The position numbers were made by a program, and so were the translations under genes. The notes under the pieces are model-generated. The model did not search any database. It saw only the letters and a list, made by a program, of their open reading frames with translations, and was not told the origin of the DNA. Shown in pieces: positions 27,622 through 38,004 of a stretch of DNA of 64,000 bases. This DNA is from JANQHS01 sp965267505 (GTDB taxonomy: Bacteria > Bacteroidota > Bacteroidia > Cytophagales > CCMP332), in the NCBI GenBank assembly GCA_965267505.1, contig OZ254081.1:1674001-1738000 (forward strand), in the 5' to 3' direction. Each line of letters opens with the position of its first letter. Position 1 is the first letter of the stretch.

Positions 27622-28101
27622 TTATTTCTTGAAATACTGGATTTCAATTTTTGTAATGATGGCTTCTGATCCTTCTAGGGTAAATGACCCTATATCCTTC
27701 ATATTTTCATCCAGAACATAGGGAGCCCCCTCCTGCCAATTTTTTTCATTGAAACATTCCAGCTTTCGACGATTTTTTCCTAGGGTGCTTATTCCAGGGA
27801 TGCAACTTTGGCAGTCTCCTAAGTATTGGATGGTAATTTTTTGGATCTTCTTTTTGGGATCTAGCTCAACTTTAAGTGCTGCAGGCCATAACCCTAATCC
27901 TCCTTCGGCATAGCCCCATTCGCAGTATCCGCCAGGAGTGGTCCCCACTAGGGTAAGTGTATGGCCAGCAATTCTTGCAGGCTTGTTGCAGGAAGTAAAA
28001 ACTGAATCCTTAAACTCAATTACTTTTTTAGATTGAGAATGTGCACTTTGAAAAGCACAAATGACAGAGAAGAAAAGAAATACTACTCTTAAGAAGATCA
28101 A
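27622..28101 (-). CDS. exported Cys-containing protein of unknown function
   Basis: A 159-residue protein I do not recognise. It has a signal peptide (VICAFQSAHSQ, cleaved near residue 23). The mature part has five or six cysteines (SCNKPA, YCEWGYAEGG, DCQSC, ECFNE), likely forming disulphides in the periplasm or at the surface. A final strand-rich segment (SEAIITKIEIQYFKK) could be a beta-sandwich. It begins 11 bp after the stop of the giant repeat protein on the same strand, so the two are probably co-transcribed and may act together at the surface. Confidence 0.7.
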   Translation of the reverse strand: MIFLRVVFLFFSVICAFQSAHSQSKKVIEFKDSVFTSCNKPARIAGHTLTLVGTTPGGYCEWGYAEGGLGLWPAALKVELDPKKKIQKITIQYLGDCQSCIPGISTLGKNRRKLECFNEKNWQEGAPYVLDENMKDIGSFTLEGSEAIITKIEIQYFKK

Positions 28102-28112
28102 TAGGGAGATCT

Positions 28113-31100
28113 TTAATTCTTGATGAATTTCAAGGTTTGTCCATTTAAGCTAATCCAATAAAGTCCATTGGAGAGTTCATCGATCTCAACTCTGATTTTC
28201 TCATCATCCAAGATTTCCTTCCTCCCCCTGAAAGGTAGGCGCATCCCTCTTGAGTCCATGATTTTAAGTTCCATTAAACCAATTCCGGGTCCCTCAATTA
28301 TTATTTCAGAATCAGCAGGATTAGGGTGAATAGAATAGCTGCTTGTATTGGAAGAATTGTTTATTGAAACAATTCCTGAGAAAGTTTCTGGGACTCCTGA
28401 TTCTTCCTTTTTGATCCTGTAGTAGGAAATTCCACTCAAAGGACTTTCATCTATCCACTCATAACTGATAATCCCGGTCAAGTCAGGGTCCTGGTCAAAG
28501 TTTGCAAGTTGAGACCATCTTACACCATCATGAGATCTATAAACCTTGTATTTGGCCTGAAGGTTTGGCTCGGAAGAAAAGACCGTCCAGTTAAGTAAAA
28601 CCTTGTCATTTTGAAGCCTTCCATTAAAAGTTAAAAACTCGACGGGTAGAGAAGTAGCCGAACTATTACTAGCAACTGTGATATAAGCAATCGAGTTGGC
28701 AGCGATATGTGTCGAATTAATTCCACTTATTATAATCGCTCCATTAGCCCCATTTGCAAAGCCCAAACCATCTCCGGGGCCAAGCGTAGTTGCATCAGCA
28801 AAATTATCATCTGTGTCCACCAGCAAACGGATGTCATTTATGTCAAATGCATCCGTGCTATCCCATAGGAACACGAATGAATAAGAATCTGCAAATGCTG
28901 TGTTGGTGAGTTTCCAAACTCTCTCGAACCTTGAATAGATCCCGGCTGGTTTAGAGAAGGTAGGGTTACCAATTAACCTACTTCCATTATGCCCTACAAG
29001 TATTCCGGAAACATCGTTGGTTATGGTCCCTGCATTTGATTGGTTATCCGCAGCCAGTGTCGAGATAAAAATGGTTAAAGAATCATCCAAGCTTATGGTT
29101 TGCTTTTGGAGTAATGCAGATTGATCATCCCTCATTATTCCAATAATATCGCTATTGTAACCCGTGTTGTCTGAGAAATCCCAAACCACTGTTTCATCTG
29201 AGGCGAAATAATCTCTCTCGTCAGTGCCTGGGGTAGAACCATTGTCGCTGCTTTCTTTACTTATTCCGTATTTGATCGCAAAATAAGAATGGACCTTTTC
29301 CTGGTCGAGAATTGAAGGTTGGTCTGTATAAATTGCTAGCTCTGCTATTTTTCCGTCAAATCTGCTGGAGGCTGGATTTCCATTGCTGTATCCAGCGGCG
29401 ATAATCATATCGGAATTACTTCCAGTGGCATTGTCCAGGTTATTATTTGTACCAAATAAAGATCCATTTCTCCATAAAGATTTTCTCGTTCCACTTGGTG
29501 TAGACGTCACTGTACTGGTCGATAGGGTGAAAAGATTATATTCCCCGTAGTTTGCGCCCCAATTTGAATTAATCCTTCCTCCTGATCCGGAGCTTCCCCA
29601 ATCAAGGTAAAGATTTTCATTGCTCCAAGGTGCAAGGATTGTCATCCATTCCCCACCATTCATATTTTCATGCAGAAGAGTATTAGTTTGATCTACATCG
29701 GTCGCCCAAACCCCGTAAATCCAAAGATTGTTGTAAGTCGCCGTCCCAATTATCCCATTATTGATTTGTAGATATTCAGAGTTCGCACTTGTGAAGTCTA
29801 GAGAAGGATTAAAGTTGATTTGGCCTGATAATAAGTCTGGCCCATTCCCGGGCACGGTTGCATCATGATTATTCAAGGATTGATCTCTCCACGCAGTAAT
29901 AGGTGCAGAACCGGAAACTCCGGAATCAGCGCGCAACCATAATTGCAAACCCTGAGTGACATCTCCAGGTGCTTGTACATCCGCATTGTTTATTCCTATG
30001 GAAAAGAAAGCTCCTGTAGCAAAATTCACTCCAGTGAATGAAAGGCTATCTCCGACCAGAGAAGCCCCGGTGGTATAAATAGTAGCTCCCGAGGCAAATA
30101 TTGTATCGGTGTCAATTAGAAGAGCATAATCCGCGACACTCCCCGTGTTGACCAAGCCGGCTTCATTCAAATTGATTGAGAATACAACGGAACCAGGAGT
30201 TCCATTAGTTTGAGTTTTCCAAATTCTATGACTTCTATCCGTATATCCAACTGGGACATCCGAGCTATTCAGGGAGGTTCCGCCATCATTACCCCAAAGC
30301 AAGAAATCAAGATCGCTTCCAAATGGAGCACTGGCAAGCATGGCTACGGCTCCATCTGGAGCATTATTTTTTGAAAGGGTCTGATTGAAATCTGAATTAT
30401 CGTCCCTGCCAATTCCGGTAACATAATTACTATATATTGAATTGAGAGTATAATCCCAGATTACGGTTTCATCTGATGCGAAATAGTCCCTTTCATCTGT
30501 ACCAACAGTACTAGTATTGTCCGCGCTTGCTTTGTCAAATCCATATTTGAGAGCCAAATACGAATGGACCTTTTCCTGTTGGATGGAACTGGGGAGGTCC
30601 GTGTATATTACTAATTCAGCCAATTTACCATCAAAGCGGCTTGCCAAAGGATTGCCCGAATTATATCCTCCACCTATATAGAAACTTGAATTGCTCCCGG
30701 TCCCATTTCGATTATTATCATTTGAAACAATGACGGACCCATTTAGGGAAATTACTTTTCGTGTACCATTTGGTGTTGAGGTAGATGTGCTTGTTCCTAG
30801 GGTGAACATATTATAGTTTCCATATGAAGAATTCCAAGCTCCATTTATTCTACCAGAGCTGCCCCCCCAGTCCATGTAAATATTCTCATTACTCCAAGGG
30901 CCTAAAATGGCTAACCATTCTCCCGAGTTTAAGTTTTCATATAGAAATGTGTTCGTCTGGTCAATATCTGATGCCCAAACTCCGTAGATCCAAACATTAT
31001 TATAGGTAGCTGTTCCTATGATACCATTAACAATTTCTACATACTCACTATTGGAACTATTAAAGTCGACTACAGGGTGATAGTTGAGTTGGGTGTTGAG

Positions 31101-34100
31101 AAGGGTTGGACCATTCGCAGGAACGCTTGCATCATGATTATTCAATGACTGATCTCTCCATGCGCTTATTGGGGCAGATCCGCTAATTCCCGAATCGGCC
31201 TTTAACCATAGATGCAATCCTTCGGTTACATCACCAGGTGCGAGGAAGGTTGCATTTGCAATGCCAATCGCAAAGAAATCGCCCGTGCTGAAATTCACTG
31301 CAGTAAATGAAAGACTATCGCCAACTAAGGAAGCTCCTGTTGTATGTATTGTAGCCCCACTCGCGAAAACCGTATCAGTATCAATAAGGAGGGCGTAATC
31401 TGCCACATTTCCTGTATTAGGAAGTCCGGCAGCATTTAAGTCAATTGAGAATGTAACCGTACCTGGAGTTCCATTTAATTGTGTTTTCCAAATCCTATGA
31501 CTCCGATCACTGTAACCCACCGGAACGTCCATACCATTTATTGAGGTCGCACCGTCATTTCCCCAGAGTAAGAAATCTAAGTTGTTTCCAAAAGGTGCAG
31601 TGGTCGCCATAGTAACCGCCCCATCAGGCGCATTATTTCTGGAAACCGTTTGATTTAAATCTGAGTTGTCGTCTCTGCCAACTCCAGCTACATAATTGCT
31701 ATATCGGGAATTCAAAGAATAATCCCAAAGAACCGTTTCGTCCGAGGCGAAGTAATCCCTTTCATCCGTGCCCACGGTTCCGGTGTTATCATCGGAGGCT
31801 TTGGAAAATCCATATTTTAATGCCAAATAGGAGTGAACTCTTTCTTGCTCAATTGCAGATGGCCTTTGAGTATAAACTGCTAGTTCTGCAATTTTTCCAT
31901 CGAAGTTGCTGGAAAGTGGATTACCTGCTGAATATCCTCCTCCAATTATGAAACTTGAATTGCTTCCTGTCCCATTGTCGTTATTATTGTTTGATACCAG
32001 TACCGAGCCATTTAGTGAGATCGCCTTTCTGGTTCCATTAGGAGTAGAGGTGGAAGTGCTGGTACCCAACGTGAACATGTTGTAGATTCCATAACTTGCA
32101 TTCCAGGCACCGTTTATCCTTCCTGAAGCACTAGCTCCCCAATCCATGTAAATATTTTCATTGCTCCAGGGTCCAAGGACTGTCAGCCATTCATTTCCAT
32201 TGAGATTTTCATGCAGTAAAGTATTGGTTTGATCTACGTCTGCTGCCCAAATGCCGTAAATCCACACATCGTTGTAGGTAGCGGTTCCAATTATTCCATT
32301 TACTATTTCAAGGTATTCAACATTTGAACTATTGAAATCGATAACTGGGTAATTATTTAATTGGCCTGGCAAGAGGTCTGGCCCATTACCGGTTGCAATT
32401 GCATCATGATTATTTAGAGATTGATCTCTCCATTCCGTAATTGGGGTTGAACCGCTAATTCCGGAGTCGGCTTTAAGCCATAGTTGAAGGCCTTCTGAAA
32501 CATCACCAGGTGCGAGGAAGGTTGCATTCGCGATGCCAATTGCGAAGAAATCCCCTGAACTAAAATTCACTCCGGTAAATGATAGGCTATCTCCAACAAG
32601 GGATGCTCCGGTCGTATAAATTGTAGCACCAGAAGCAAATATTGTATCGGTATCAATCAAAAGAGCGTAATCACCAACACTTCCAGTATTTGGCAACCCT
32701 GCCGCATTAAGATCAATACTAAATGTTACTGTGCCTGGAGTTCCGGTTACCTGCGTTTTCCAAATTCTATGACTTCTGTCGGTATAGCCAACTGGGACAT
32801 CTGAACTGTTCAATGAGGTGGCCCCGTCATTACCCCATAACAGAAAGTCTAGATTTGAGCCAAAAGCACCCCCAGCAAGCATTGCTACTGCTCCATCTGG
32901 AGCATTATTTTTTGATAAAAGCAGATTTAAATCTGAATTATCGTCTCTTCCTATACCAGTAACATAATTGCTGTACCTTGAATTAAGGGAGTAGTCCCAG
33001 ATCACGGTTTCATCTGAGGCAAAATAATCTCTTTCATCAGTGCCCCCAGTCCCTGAGTTGTCCTCAGTGGCTTTATCAAAGCCATATTTGAGTGCGAGGT
33101 AAGAGTGAATCCTTTCCTGCTCTAAAGCTGTAGGCCTGTCCGTGTAAACAACCAGTTCTGCAATTTTTCCATCAAACATACTGGCAAGAGGATTGCCAGA
33201 AGAATATCCTCCACCTATATAGAAGTTTGAGTTACTCCCAGTTCCATTATCATTATTGTTGTTGGAAACAATTAGGGAACCATTAAGTAATATTGACTTT
33301 CTGGTTCCAATCGGAGTTGAGGTGTTGGTGCTTGTTCCTAGCGTGAACATATTGTAGTTACCATAGCTAGTTGACCAGTTACCATTTATTCTACCTGTGG
33401 CAGAACTTCCCCAATCCATATAGATGTTCTCATTGCTCCAAGGGCCTAAAATGGTAAACCATTCCCCCCCATTTAGGTTTTCATGGATTAAGGTATTGGT
33501 TTGGTCTTCATCTGCGGCCCAAACTCCGTAAACCCAAAGATCATTATATGTTGCGGTACCCATGATACCATTCGTAATCTGAAGGTATTCACTATTCGTA
33601 CTGTTGAAATCAAGAGCAGGCTTATAGTTTATTTCATTGCTTAGCAAGGTAGGCCCATTGCCTGGGGCACTGGCATCATGATTATTCAAGGATTGGTCTC
33701 TCCATTCTGTTACAGGTGCTGAACCAGTAATACCAGAATCTGCTTTCAACCATAATTGGAGACCTTCTGTTACGTCACCAGGAGCTAGAAAAGTGGCATT
33801 AGCAATCCCGATTGCAAAAAAGTCTCCTGTAGAAAAATTAACTCCTGTAAAAGAAAGACTGTCACCCACCAGGGATGCTCCAGTAGTATGGGCTGTTGCA
33901 CCTGTAGAAAAAATGGTGTCTGAGTCAATTAGCAAAGCATAATCGGCAGAACTTCCTGTGTTGGGAAGGCCGGCCGCGTTCAAGTCTATGCTGAATGTGA
34001 TCGAACCCGGAGATCCACTTATTTGAGTTTTCCATATTCTATTGCTCCTGTCAGAATACCCAACCGGAACATCTGAATTGTTTAATGAGGCGGCCCCATC

Positions 34101-36416
34101 ATTTCCCCAAAGAAGAAAATCTAAATTTGAGCCAAAAGCCCCGCCAGCCTCCATTGCTACTGATCCGTCCGGGGCATTATTTCGGGATTTTGTCTGGTTG
34201 AGATCTGAATTATCATCCCTGCCTATACCAGTAACATAATTGCTATATCTGGAATTCAAAGAGTAGTCCCAAATTACTGTCTCATCCGAAGAAAAGTAAT
34301 CTCTTTCATCGCTTCCCACCGTACTTAAGTTGTCATCCGAAGCCTTATCAAAACCATATTTTAAGGACAAGTAAGAATGGATTTTTTCTTGTTCAAGAGC
34401 CGAAGGTCTATCTGTGTAGATTACCAACTCAGCCAATTTTCCATCAAATTGACTTGAAATGGGGTTCCCGGAAGAATATCCCCCGCCTATATAAAAATTT
34501 GAGTTACTCCCCGTGCCGGTTTTATTGGTGTTATTGGTTATGATTTGAGAGCCATTTAGGGAAATTGTTTTGCGGGTACCGCTGGGAGTATTGGTGGTAG
34601 TGCTGGTCCCTAGGGTGAACATATTATAGATCCCATAATTCGAAGACCAATTCCCATTGATCCTTCCTGATGAACCTCCCCAATCCAGATAGATATTTTC
34701 ATTGCTCCATGGCCCTAATAAGGTTAACCACTCCCCGCCATTTAAATTTTCATGAAAAAGAGTATTGGTTTGGTCTTCATCTGTTGCCCATACCCCATAA
34801 ACCCAAATGTCATTATAGGTGGCTGTTCCGATTATTCCATTGGCAATTTCCAGGTATTCGCTATTGGTGCTGTTGAAATCTAGTACAGGATTAAAATTAA
34901 GTTCGCCAGTAAGCAGCTGGGGTCCATTTCCTGGAGCAGAGGCATCGTGATTATTCAAAGATTGGTCTCTCCAGGCAGTAATTGGTGCAGAACCAGTAAT
35001 TCCTGAATCAGCCTTGAGCCAAAGTTGGAGTCCTTCTCTGACGTCACCCGGTGCAAGAAAGCTTGCGTTGTTGATTCCAATTGAGAAGAAATCTCCTGAA
35101 GAAAAGCTAACCCCGGTAAAAGAAAGGCTATCGCCTACCAGTGAAGCTCCTGTGGTATGAATTGTGGCCCCGGTATTAAAAACGGTATCAGAATCAATAA
35201 GGATTGCATAGTCGGCAGCAGAGCCTGTGTTCGGTAGTCCGGCGGTATTAAGATCAATTGAAAAAATTACGGTTCCAGGGGTACCATTTAGTTGGGTTTT
35301 CCAGATCCTATGGCTTCGATCAGTATATCCTCCCGGGACGTCAGAATTATTTAAAGAAGTTGCGCCATCATTTCCCCAAAGGAGAAAATCCAGATTGGAA
35401 CCAAATGCTGAGCTGGCCTCCATACTTACAGCCCCATCAGGAGCATTGTTTCTTGATTTTTGCTGGTTTAATCCGGAATTATCATCTCTCCCAATACCAG
35501 TTACATAATTGCTATACCTCGAATTGGAGGAGTAGTCCCAAATCGGAGTTGCATCCGAGGCGAAATAATCTCTTTCGTCCTGAACCGGTGTAAAGGGATT
35601 ATTTGCACTTGCTTTGTCAAATCCATATTTCAAGGCAAGGTAGGAGTGAATCCTTTCCTGGTTCAAGATGGTCGGGACTCCAGTATAAATTATCAACTCG
35701 GCTATTTTACCATCGAATTGACTGGTTAATGGATTTCCTGCACTGTATCCCCCTCCTATGTAGAAATTTGAGTTATTGCCTGTTCCGTTATCATTGTTAT
35801 CGTTGGAAACAATCACGTTTCCATTTAACGAGATTGTCTTCCTGGTTCCATTGGGAGTTGCAGTAGTTGTGCTCGTCCCAAGTGTGAACATGTTGTAAAT
35901 ACCATAGTTGGTCGACCAAACCCCATTGATCCTACCTGTGGAGCTTGATCCCCAGTCAAGGTAAATGTTTTCATTACTCCATGGAGCTAAAACACTTAAT
36001 CTTTCACTACTACTTAAATTTTCGTGGATTAGTGTATTGGTTTGATCTTCGTCAGTTTGCCATACCCCGAAAATCCAGAGGTCATTGTAGGTATTGGCTC
36101 CAATAATACCATTCGTTATCTCTAGATATTCGTTATTCGAACTGTTGAAATCAAGAATTGGGTTAAAGTTAAGCTGACCATTGATGAGGTCAGGCCCATT
36201 AGCGGGAACACTGGCATCAAAACCATTTCCAGATTGGTCCCTCCATTGAGTAATGGGAGTGGCTCCGCTAATTCCGGAATCAGCCTTCAACCACAACTCG
36301 ATGCTCGTACTAACCCCACCAGGAAAGGGTTGGGCCTTGCTTTGAGTTGGAGACAGGAGGTATAGTACCAAGCCTGCCAGAAAAAAACTTTTCAAAATCT
36401 TGTTTGTGACCCTCAT
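28113..36416 (-). CDS. giant surface protein: six tandem ~423-residue repeats and a T9SS sorting domain
   Basis: A 2767-residue exported protein. A signal peptide (residues ~1-28, SKAQPFP) is followed by six tandem repeats of about 423 residues. Each starts with GLQLWLKADSG and W-RDQS, has a LamG/concanavalin-like lectin half (SNENIYLDWGSS, YIGGGYSSGNP, FDGKLAELVIYT), then SYLALKYGFDKAS, DERDYFASDET, YVTGIGRDDNS and FLLWGNDGA. The sixth copy diverges in its second half. Near residues 2580-2690 is an Ig/fibronectin-like segment (VEFLTFNGRLQNDKVLLNW), and the last ~70 (HPNPADSEIIIEG ... NGLYWISLNG) are a T9SS sorting domain. It is likely an adhesin or a polysaccharide-binding surface protein. 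Confidence 0.9.
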   Translation of the reverse strand: MRVTNKILKSFFLAGLVLYLLSPTQSKAQPFPGGVSTSIELWLKADSGISGATPITQWRDQSGNGFDASVPANGPDLINGQLNFNPILDFNSSNNEYLEITNGIIGANTYNDLWIFGVWQTDEDQTNTLIHENLSSSERLSVLAPWSNENIYLDWGSSSTGRINGVWSTNYGIYNMFTLGTSTTTATPNGTRKTISLNGNVIVSNDNNDNGTGNNSNFYIGGGYSAGNPLTSQFDGKIAELIIYTGVPTILNQERIHSYLALKYGFDKASANNPFTPVQDERDYFASDATPIWDYSSNSRYSNYVTGIGRDDNSGLNQQKSRNNAPDGAVSMEASSAFGSNLDFLLWGNDGATSLNNSDVPGGYTDRSHRIWKTQLNGTPGTVIFSIDLNTAGLPNTGSAADYAILIDSDTVFNTGATIHTTGASLVGDSLSFTGVSFSSGDFFSIGINNASFLAPGDVREGLQLWLKADSGITGSAPITAWRDQSLNNHDASAPGNGPQLLTGELNFNPVLDFNSTNSEYLEIANGIIGTATYNDIWVYGVWATDEDQTNTLFHENLNGGEWLTLLGPWSNENIYLDWGGSSGRINGNWSSNYGIYNMFTLGTSTTTNTPSGTRKTISLNGSQIITNNTNKTGTGSNSNFYIGGGYSSGNPISSQFDGKLAELVIYTDRPSALEQEKIHSYLSLKYGFDKASDDNLSTVGSDERDYFSSDETVIWDYSLNSRYSNYVTGIGRDDNSDLNQTKSRNNAPDGSVAMEAGGAFGSNLDFLLWGNDGAASLNNSDVPVGYSDRSNRIWKTQISGSPGSITFSIDLNAAGLPNTGSSADYALLIDSDTIFSTGATAHTTGASLVGDSLSFTGVNFSTGDFFAIGIANATFLAPGDVTEGLQLWLKADSGITGSAPVTEWRDQSLNNHDASAPGNGPTLLSNEINYKPALDFNSTNSEYLQITNGIMGTATYNDLWVYGVWAADEDQTNTLIHENLNGGEWFTILGPWSNENIYMDWGSSATGRINGNWSTSYGNYNMFTLGTSTNTSTPIGTRKSILLNGSLIVSNNNNDNGTGSNSNFYIGGGYSSGNPLASMFDGKIAELVVYTDRPTALEQERIHSYLALKYGFDKATEDNSGTGGTDERDYFASDETVIWDYSLNSRYSNYVTGIGRDDNSDLNLLLSKNNAPDGAVAMLAGGAFGSNLDFLLWGNDGATSLNSSDVPVGYTDRSHRIWKTQVTGTPGTVTFSIDLNAAGLPNTGSVGDYALLIDTDTIFASGATIYTTGASLVGDSLSFTGVNFSSGDFFAIGIANATFLAPGDVSEGLQLWLKADSGISGSTPITEWRDQSLNNHDAIATGNGPDLLPGQLNNYPVIDFNSSNVEYLEIVNGIIGTATYNDVWIYGIWAADVDQTNTLLHENLNGNEWLTVLGPWSNENIYMDWGASASGRINGAWNASYGIYNMFTLGTSTSTSTPNGTRKAISLNGSVLVSNNNNDNGTGSNSSFIIGGGYSAGNPLSSNFDGKIAELAVYTQRPSAIEQERVHSYLALKYGFSKASDDNTGTVGTDERDYFASDETVLWDYSLNSRYSNYVAGVGRDDNSDLNQTVSRNNAPDGAVTMATTAPFGNNLDFLLWGNDGATSINGMDVPVGYSDRSHRIWKTQLNGTPGTVTFSIDLNAAGLPNTGNVADYALLIDTDTVFASGATIHTTGASLVGDSLSFTAVNFSTGDFFAIGIANATFLAPGDVTEGLHLWLKADSGISGSAPISAWRDQSLNNHDASVPANGPTLLNTQLNYHPVVDFNSSNSEYVEIVNGIIGTATYNNVWIYGVWASDIDQTNTFLYENLNSGEWLAILGPWSNENIYMDWGGSSGRINGAWNSSYGNYNMFTLGTSTSTSTPNGTRKVISLNGSVIVSNDNNRNGTGSNSSFYIGGGYNSGNPLASRFDGKLAELVIYTDLPSSIQQEKVHSYLALKYGFDKASADNTSTVGTDERDYFASDETVIWDYTLNSIYSNYVTGIGRDDNSDFNQTLSKNNAPDGAVAMLASAPFGSDLDFLLWGNDGGTSLNSSDVPVGYTDRSHRIWKTQTNGTPGSVVFSINLNEAGLVNTGSVADYALLIDTDTIFASGATIYTTGASLVGDSLSFTGVNFATGAFFSIGINNADVQAPGDVTQGLQLWLRADSGVSGSAPITAWRDQSLNNHDATVPGNGPDLLSGQINFNPSLDFTSANSEYLQINNGIIGTATYNNLWIYGVWATDVDQTNTLLHENMNGGEWMTILAPWSNENLYLDWGSSGSGGRINSNWGANYGEYNLFTLSTSTVTSTPSGTRKSLWRNGSLFGTNNNLDNATGSNSDMIIAAGYSNGNPASSRFDGKIAELAIYTDQPSILDQEKVHSYFAIKYGISKESSDNGSTPGTDERDYFASDETVVWDFSDNTGYNSDIIGIMRDDQSALLQKQTISLDDSLTIFISTLAADNQSNAGTITNDVSGILVGHNGSRLIGNPTFSKPAGIYSRFERVWKLTNTAFADSYSFVFLWDSTDAFDINDIRLLVDTDDNFADATTLGPGDGLGFANGANGAIIISGINSTHIAANSIAYITVASNSSATSLPVEFLTFNGRLQNDKVLLNWTVFSSEPNLQAKYKVYRSHDGVRWSQLANFDQDPDLTGIISYEWIDESPLSGISYYRIKKEESGVPETFSGIVSINNSSNTSSYSIHPNPADSEIIIEGPGIGLMELKIMDSRGMRLPFRGRKEILDDEKIRVEIDELSNGLYWISLNGQTLKFIKN
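29959..36297 (-). repeat. six direct coding repeats, period 1269-1272 bp
   Basis: The same coding segments recur within the giant surface gene. Codons for the WLKADSG anchor start near 36297 (copy 1) and 35025 (copy 2); the ACATCACCA-like anchor that follows the APGDV codons is at 35041, 33772, 32500, 31228 and 29959 (copies 2-6). Spacings are 1272, 1269, 1272, 1272 and 1269 bp, all multiples of 3, so copies differ only by a single codon in length. This regularity suggests tandem duplication followed by selection for an in-frame length. Confidence 0.9.
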
Positions 36417-36510
36417 TACGCAAATCTACAAAGAAGCGAAGATAAGATTTGAAGAAAAATTAAGCCTAGATGCTCAGGTAATCTGGCTCACTGCACCCTT
36501 AAACTGAGAT

Positions 36511-38004
36511 TTATGAAGCATATTGAGGTAGATTGAATTCAAAAGTTGTACCCTGATTTGGTTGACTAATAACTCTTATTGTTGATTCATGAATCTCAAC
36601 AATCTTTTTGGCAATAGCCAAACCTAAGCCTGCTCCGGCCTTTTGTTCTTTTCCTTTGCTCGCCTTTTTGAATCTTTCGAAAATAAAAGACTGCTCCTCT
36701 TTTGGTATTCCCGGTCCGTTATCCTGGATGGAGACTATTACATTGTTCTTGTCTGAGCGAAGTTCAATGGTAACCTCTCCTCCCTGAGGAGTGAATTTCA
36801 GGGAATTGTCCATTAAATTCTGAATCACCCTTTCTACGAGGCTGATATCCGCAAAAACCAGAGGTAGGTTCTCTTCGATATCCAGTTTGATGCCAATTTT
36901 CTTATTTTCAGCCAGTTGATGATACTTTTCATAGACATCATGAGCAAGGTCTGAAATTGCAAATGGCTCCTTTACCGCCTCGATCTGATTTGCTTCCAAT
37001 TTTGAGTATTCAAAAAGCTGGTTGATCATTGAGGATAGCTTTTCTATGCTATTTCTAATGATTCCTAAGTATTTATGTTTTTCTTCTTCAGAGATCTGTT
37101 GACTTTTGATCTCAAGGGTCTCAACGTAGCCTTGCATGATGGCTAATGGAGTTCTTAGATCATGTGAAACATTTGCGATCAACTCCCTTCTTAACGACTC
37201 AACAGATTTCAGCTCTTCCAGATTTGCTACAAGAGTGTCTGCCATTTCGTTAAATGTGGTTGCCAAAGTTGATAGATCAGAATTTTCAGGTTCGGCGATT
37301 CTTGAGCTCATATCACCGTCCTTGAACCTTTTTACTGCATCAAGAATCTGCCTCAAGTTCCTTGTAAGGGTCCAAACGACTAGAATTCCGATCAGAGCAG
37401 TGAAAATTATACTCGCAACAGAAGCCCCAAGACCCAATCTGAGAAAATAGCTTCCAAACAAACTGCTGGTAACCTCTTCGAACTTTCTACTTGCCAATAC
37501 TATATAGATGAAGCCTTGCTTACCATCAAAATCGTAGGGAGCGGCGGAGAAGATCTTCTTTTTTTCAGGATCTCTGGGGTCGTCACCCAGAATATATCGG
37601 TCTCCTTTGCAACCAACGAAATCAAGAATGGGTTGAACAGCCACCTGTGTCCGTGTTTCATTTTCCTCACTATGATCCAGAACCACTGAATAAAGAATGG
37701 TTCCCTCCTGATCCAGGAGATAGACCTCGATCCCTCTGTTTACGGCCATCATATCATGCATGATGTCACCAAAAATTGGCTTGTTGACACTCCCATCTTC
37801 AAGAAATGGGGATGAATTTTGAAACTTTTCTTCGATCAGGTGATTTGCAACCTCCGCATTCAGCTTTTGCGTACTCTCTTCAAAATACTTTGAGGCGAAA
37901 TAAAATGTCATCAACACATAACTGATCCCTACCAGTAAGATCAAAAGCAAAAAGCTGCTAATTATCTTGAAGATCAATCTTTGTGATACAGTACCTTCTT
38001 TCAT
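36511..38004 (-). CDS. sensor histidine kinase (HAMP / HisKA / HATPase)
   Basis: A 497-residue membrane kinase. TM1 lies at about residues 12-34 and TM2 at ~190-212; between them is a ~155-residue periplasmic sensor domain with no motif that I recognise. A HAMP domain follows (~213-265), then the HisKA helix with the phospho-acceptor in ANVSHDLRTPLA (~276) and a complete HATPase domain (N box LMDNSLKF, G1 DNGPGIPKEE, G2 GAGLGLAIAKKIV). It overlaps its response regulator by 4 bp (ATGA). The signal is unknown. The four-residue N-G box set is intact, so it should be active. Confidence 0.95.
   Translation of the reverse strand: MKEGTVSQRLIFKIISSFLLLILLVGISYVLMTFYFASKYFEESTQKLNAEVANHLIEEKFQNSSPFLEDGSVNKPIFGDIMHDMMAVNRGIEVYLLDQEGTILYSVVLDHSEENETRTQVAVQPILDFVGCKGDRYILGDDPRDPEKKKIFSAAPYDFDGKQGFIYIVLASRKFEEVTSSLFGSYFLRLGLGASVASIIFTALIGILVVWTLTRNLRQILDAVKRFKDGDMSSRIAEPENSDLSTLATTFNEMADTLVANLEELKSVESLRRELIANVSHDLRTPLAIMQGYVETLEIKSQQISEEEKHKYLGIIRNSIEKLSSMINQLFEYSKLEANQIEAVKEPFAISDLAHDVYEKYHQLAENKKIGIKLDIEENLPLVFADISLVERVIQNLMDNSLKFTPQGGEVTIELRSDKNNVIVSIQDNGPGIPKEEQSFIFERFKKASKGKEQKAGAGLGLAIAKKIVEIHESTIRVISQPNQGTTFEFNLPQYAS

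Noticed and set aside
35227..35593. Antisense ORFs of 60-110 codons inside the giant repeat gene (for example 35227-35508 and 35258-35593)
   Set aside because: They are on the opposite strand within a clear coding repeat, recur only because the repeats recur, and encode no recognisable protein.
29959..36297. Regular repeats as a CRISPR array
   Set aside because: Repeats are ~1.27 kb, coding and in frame, not short repeat-spacer units, and no cas genes are present.
36421..36428. TAGATTTG, a match to the Bacteroidota -7 box, just before the giant repeat gene
   Set aside because: Only 5 bases from the ATG, which leaves no room for a leader, and no -33 TTTG at the right distance.
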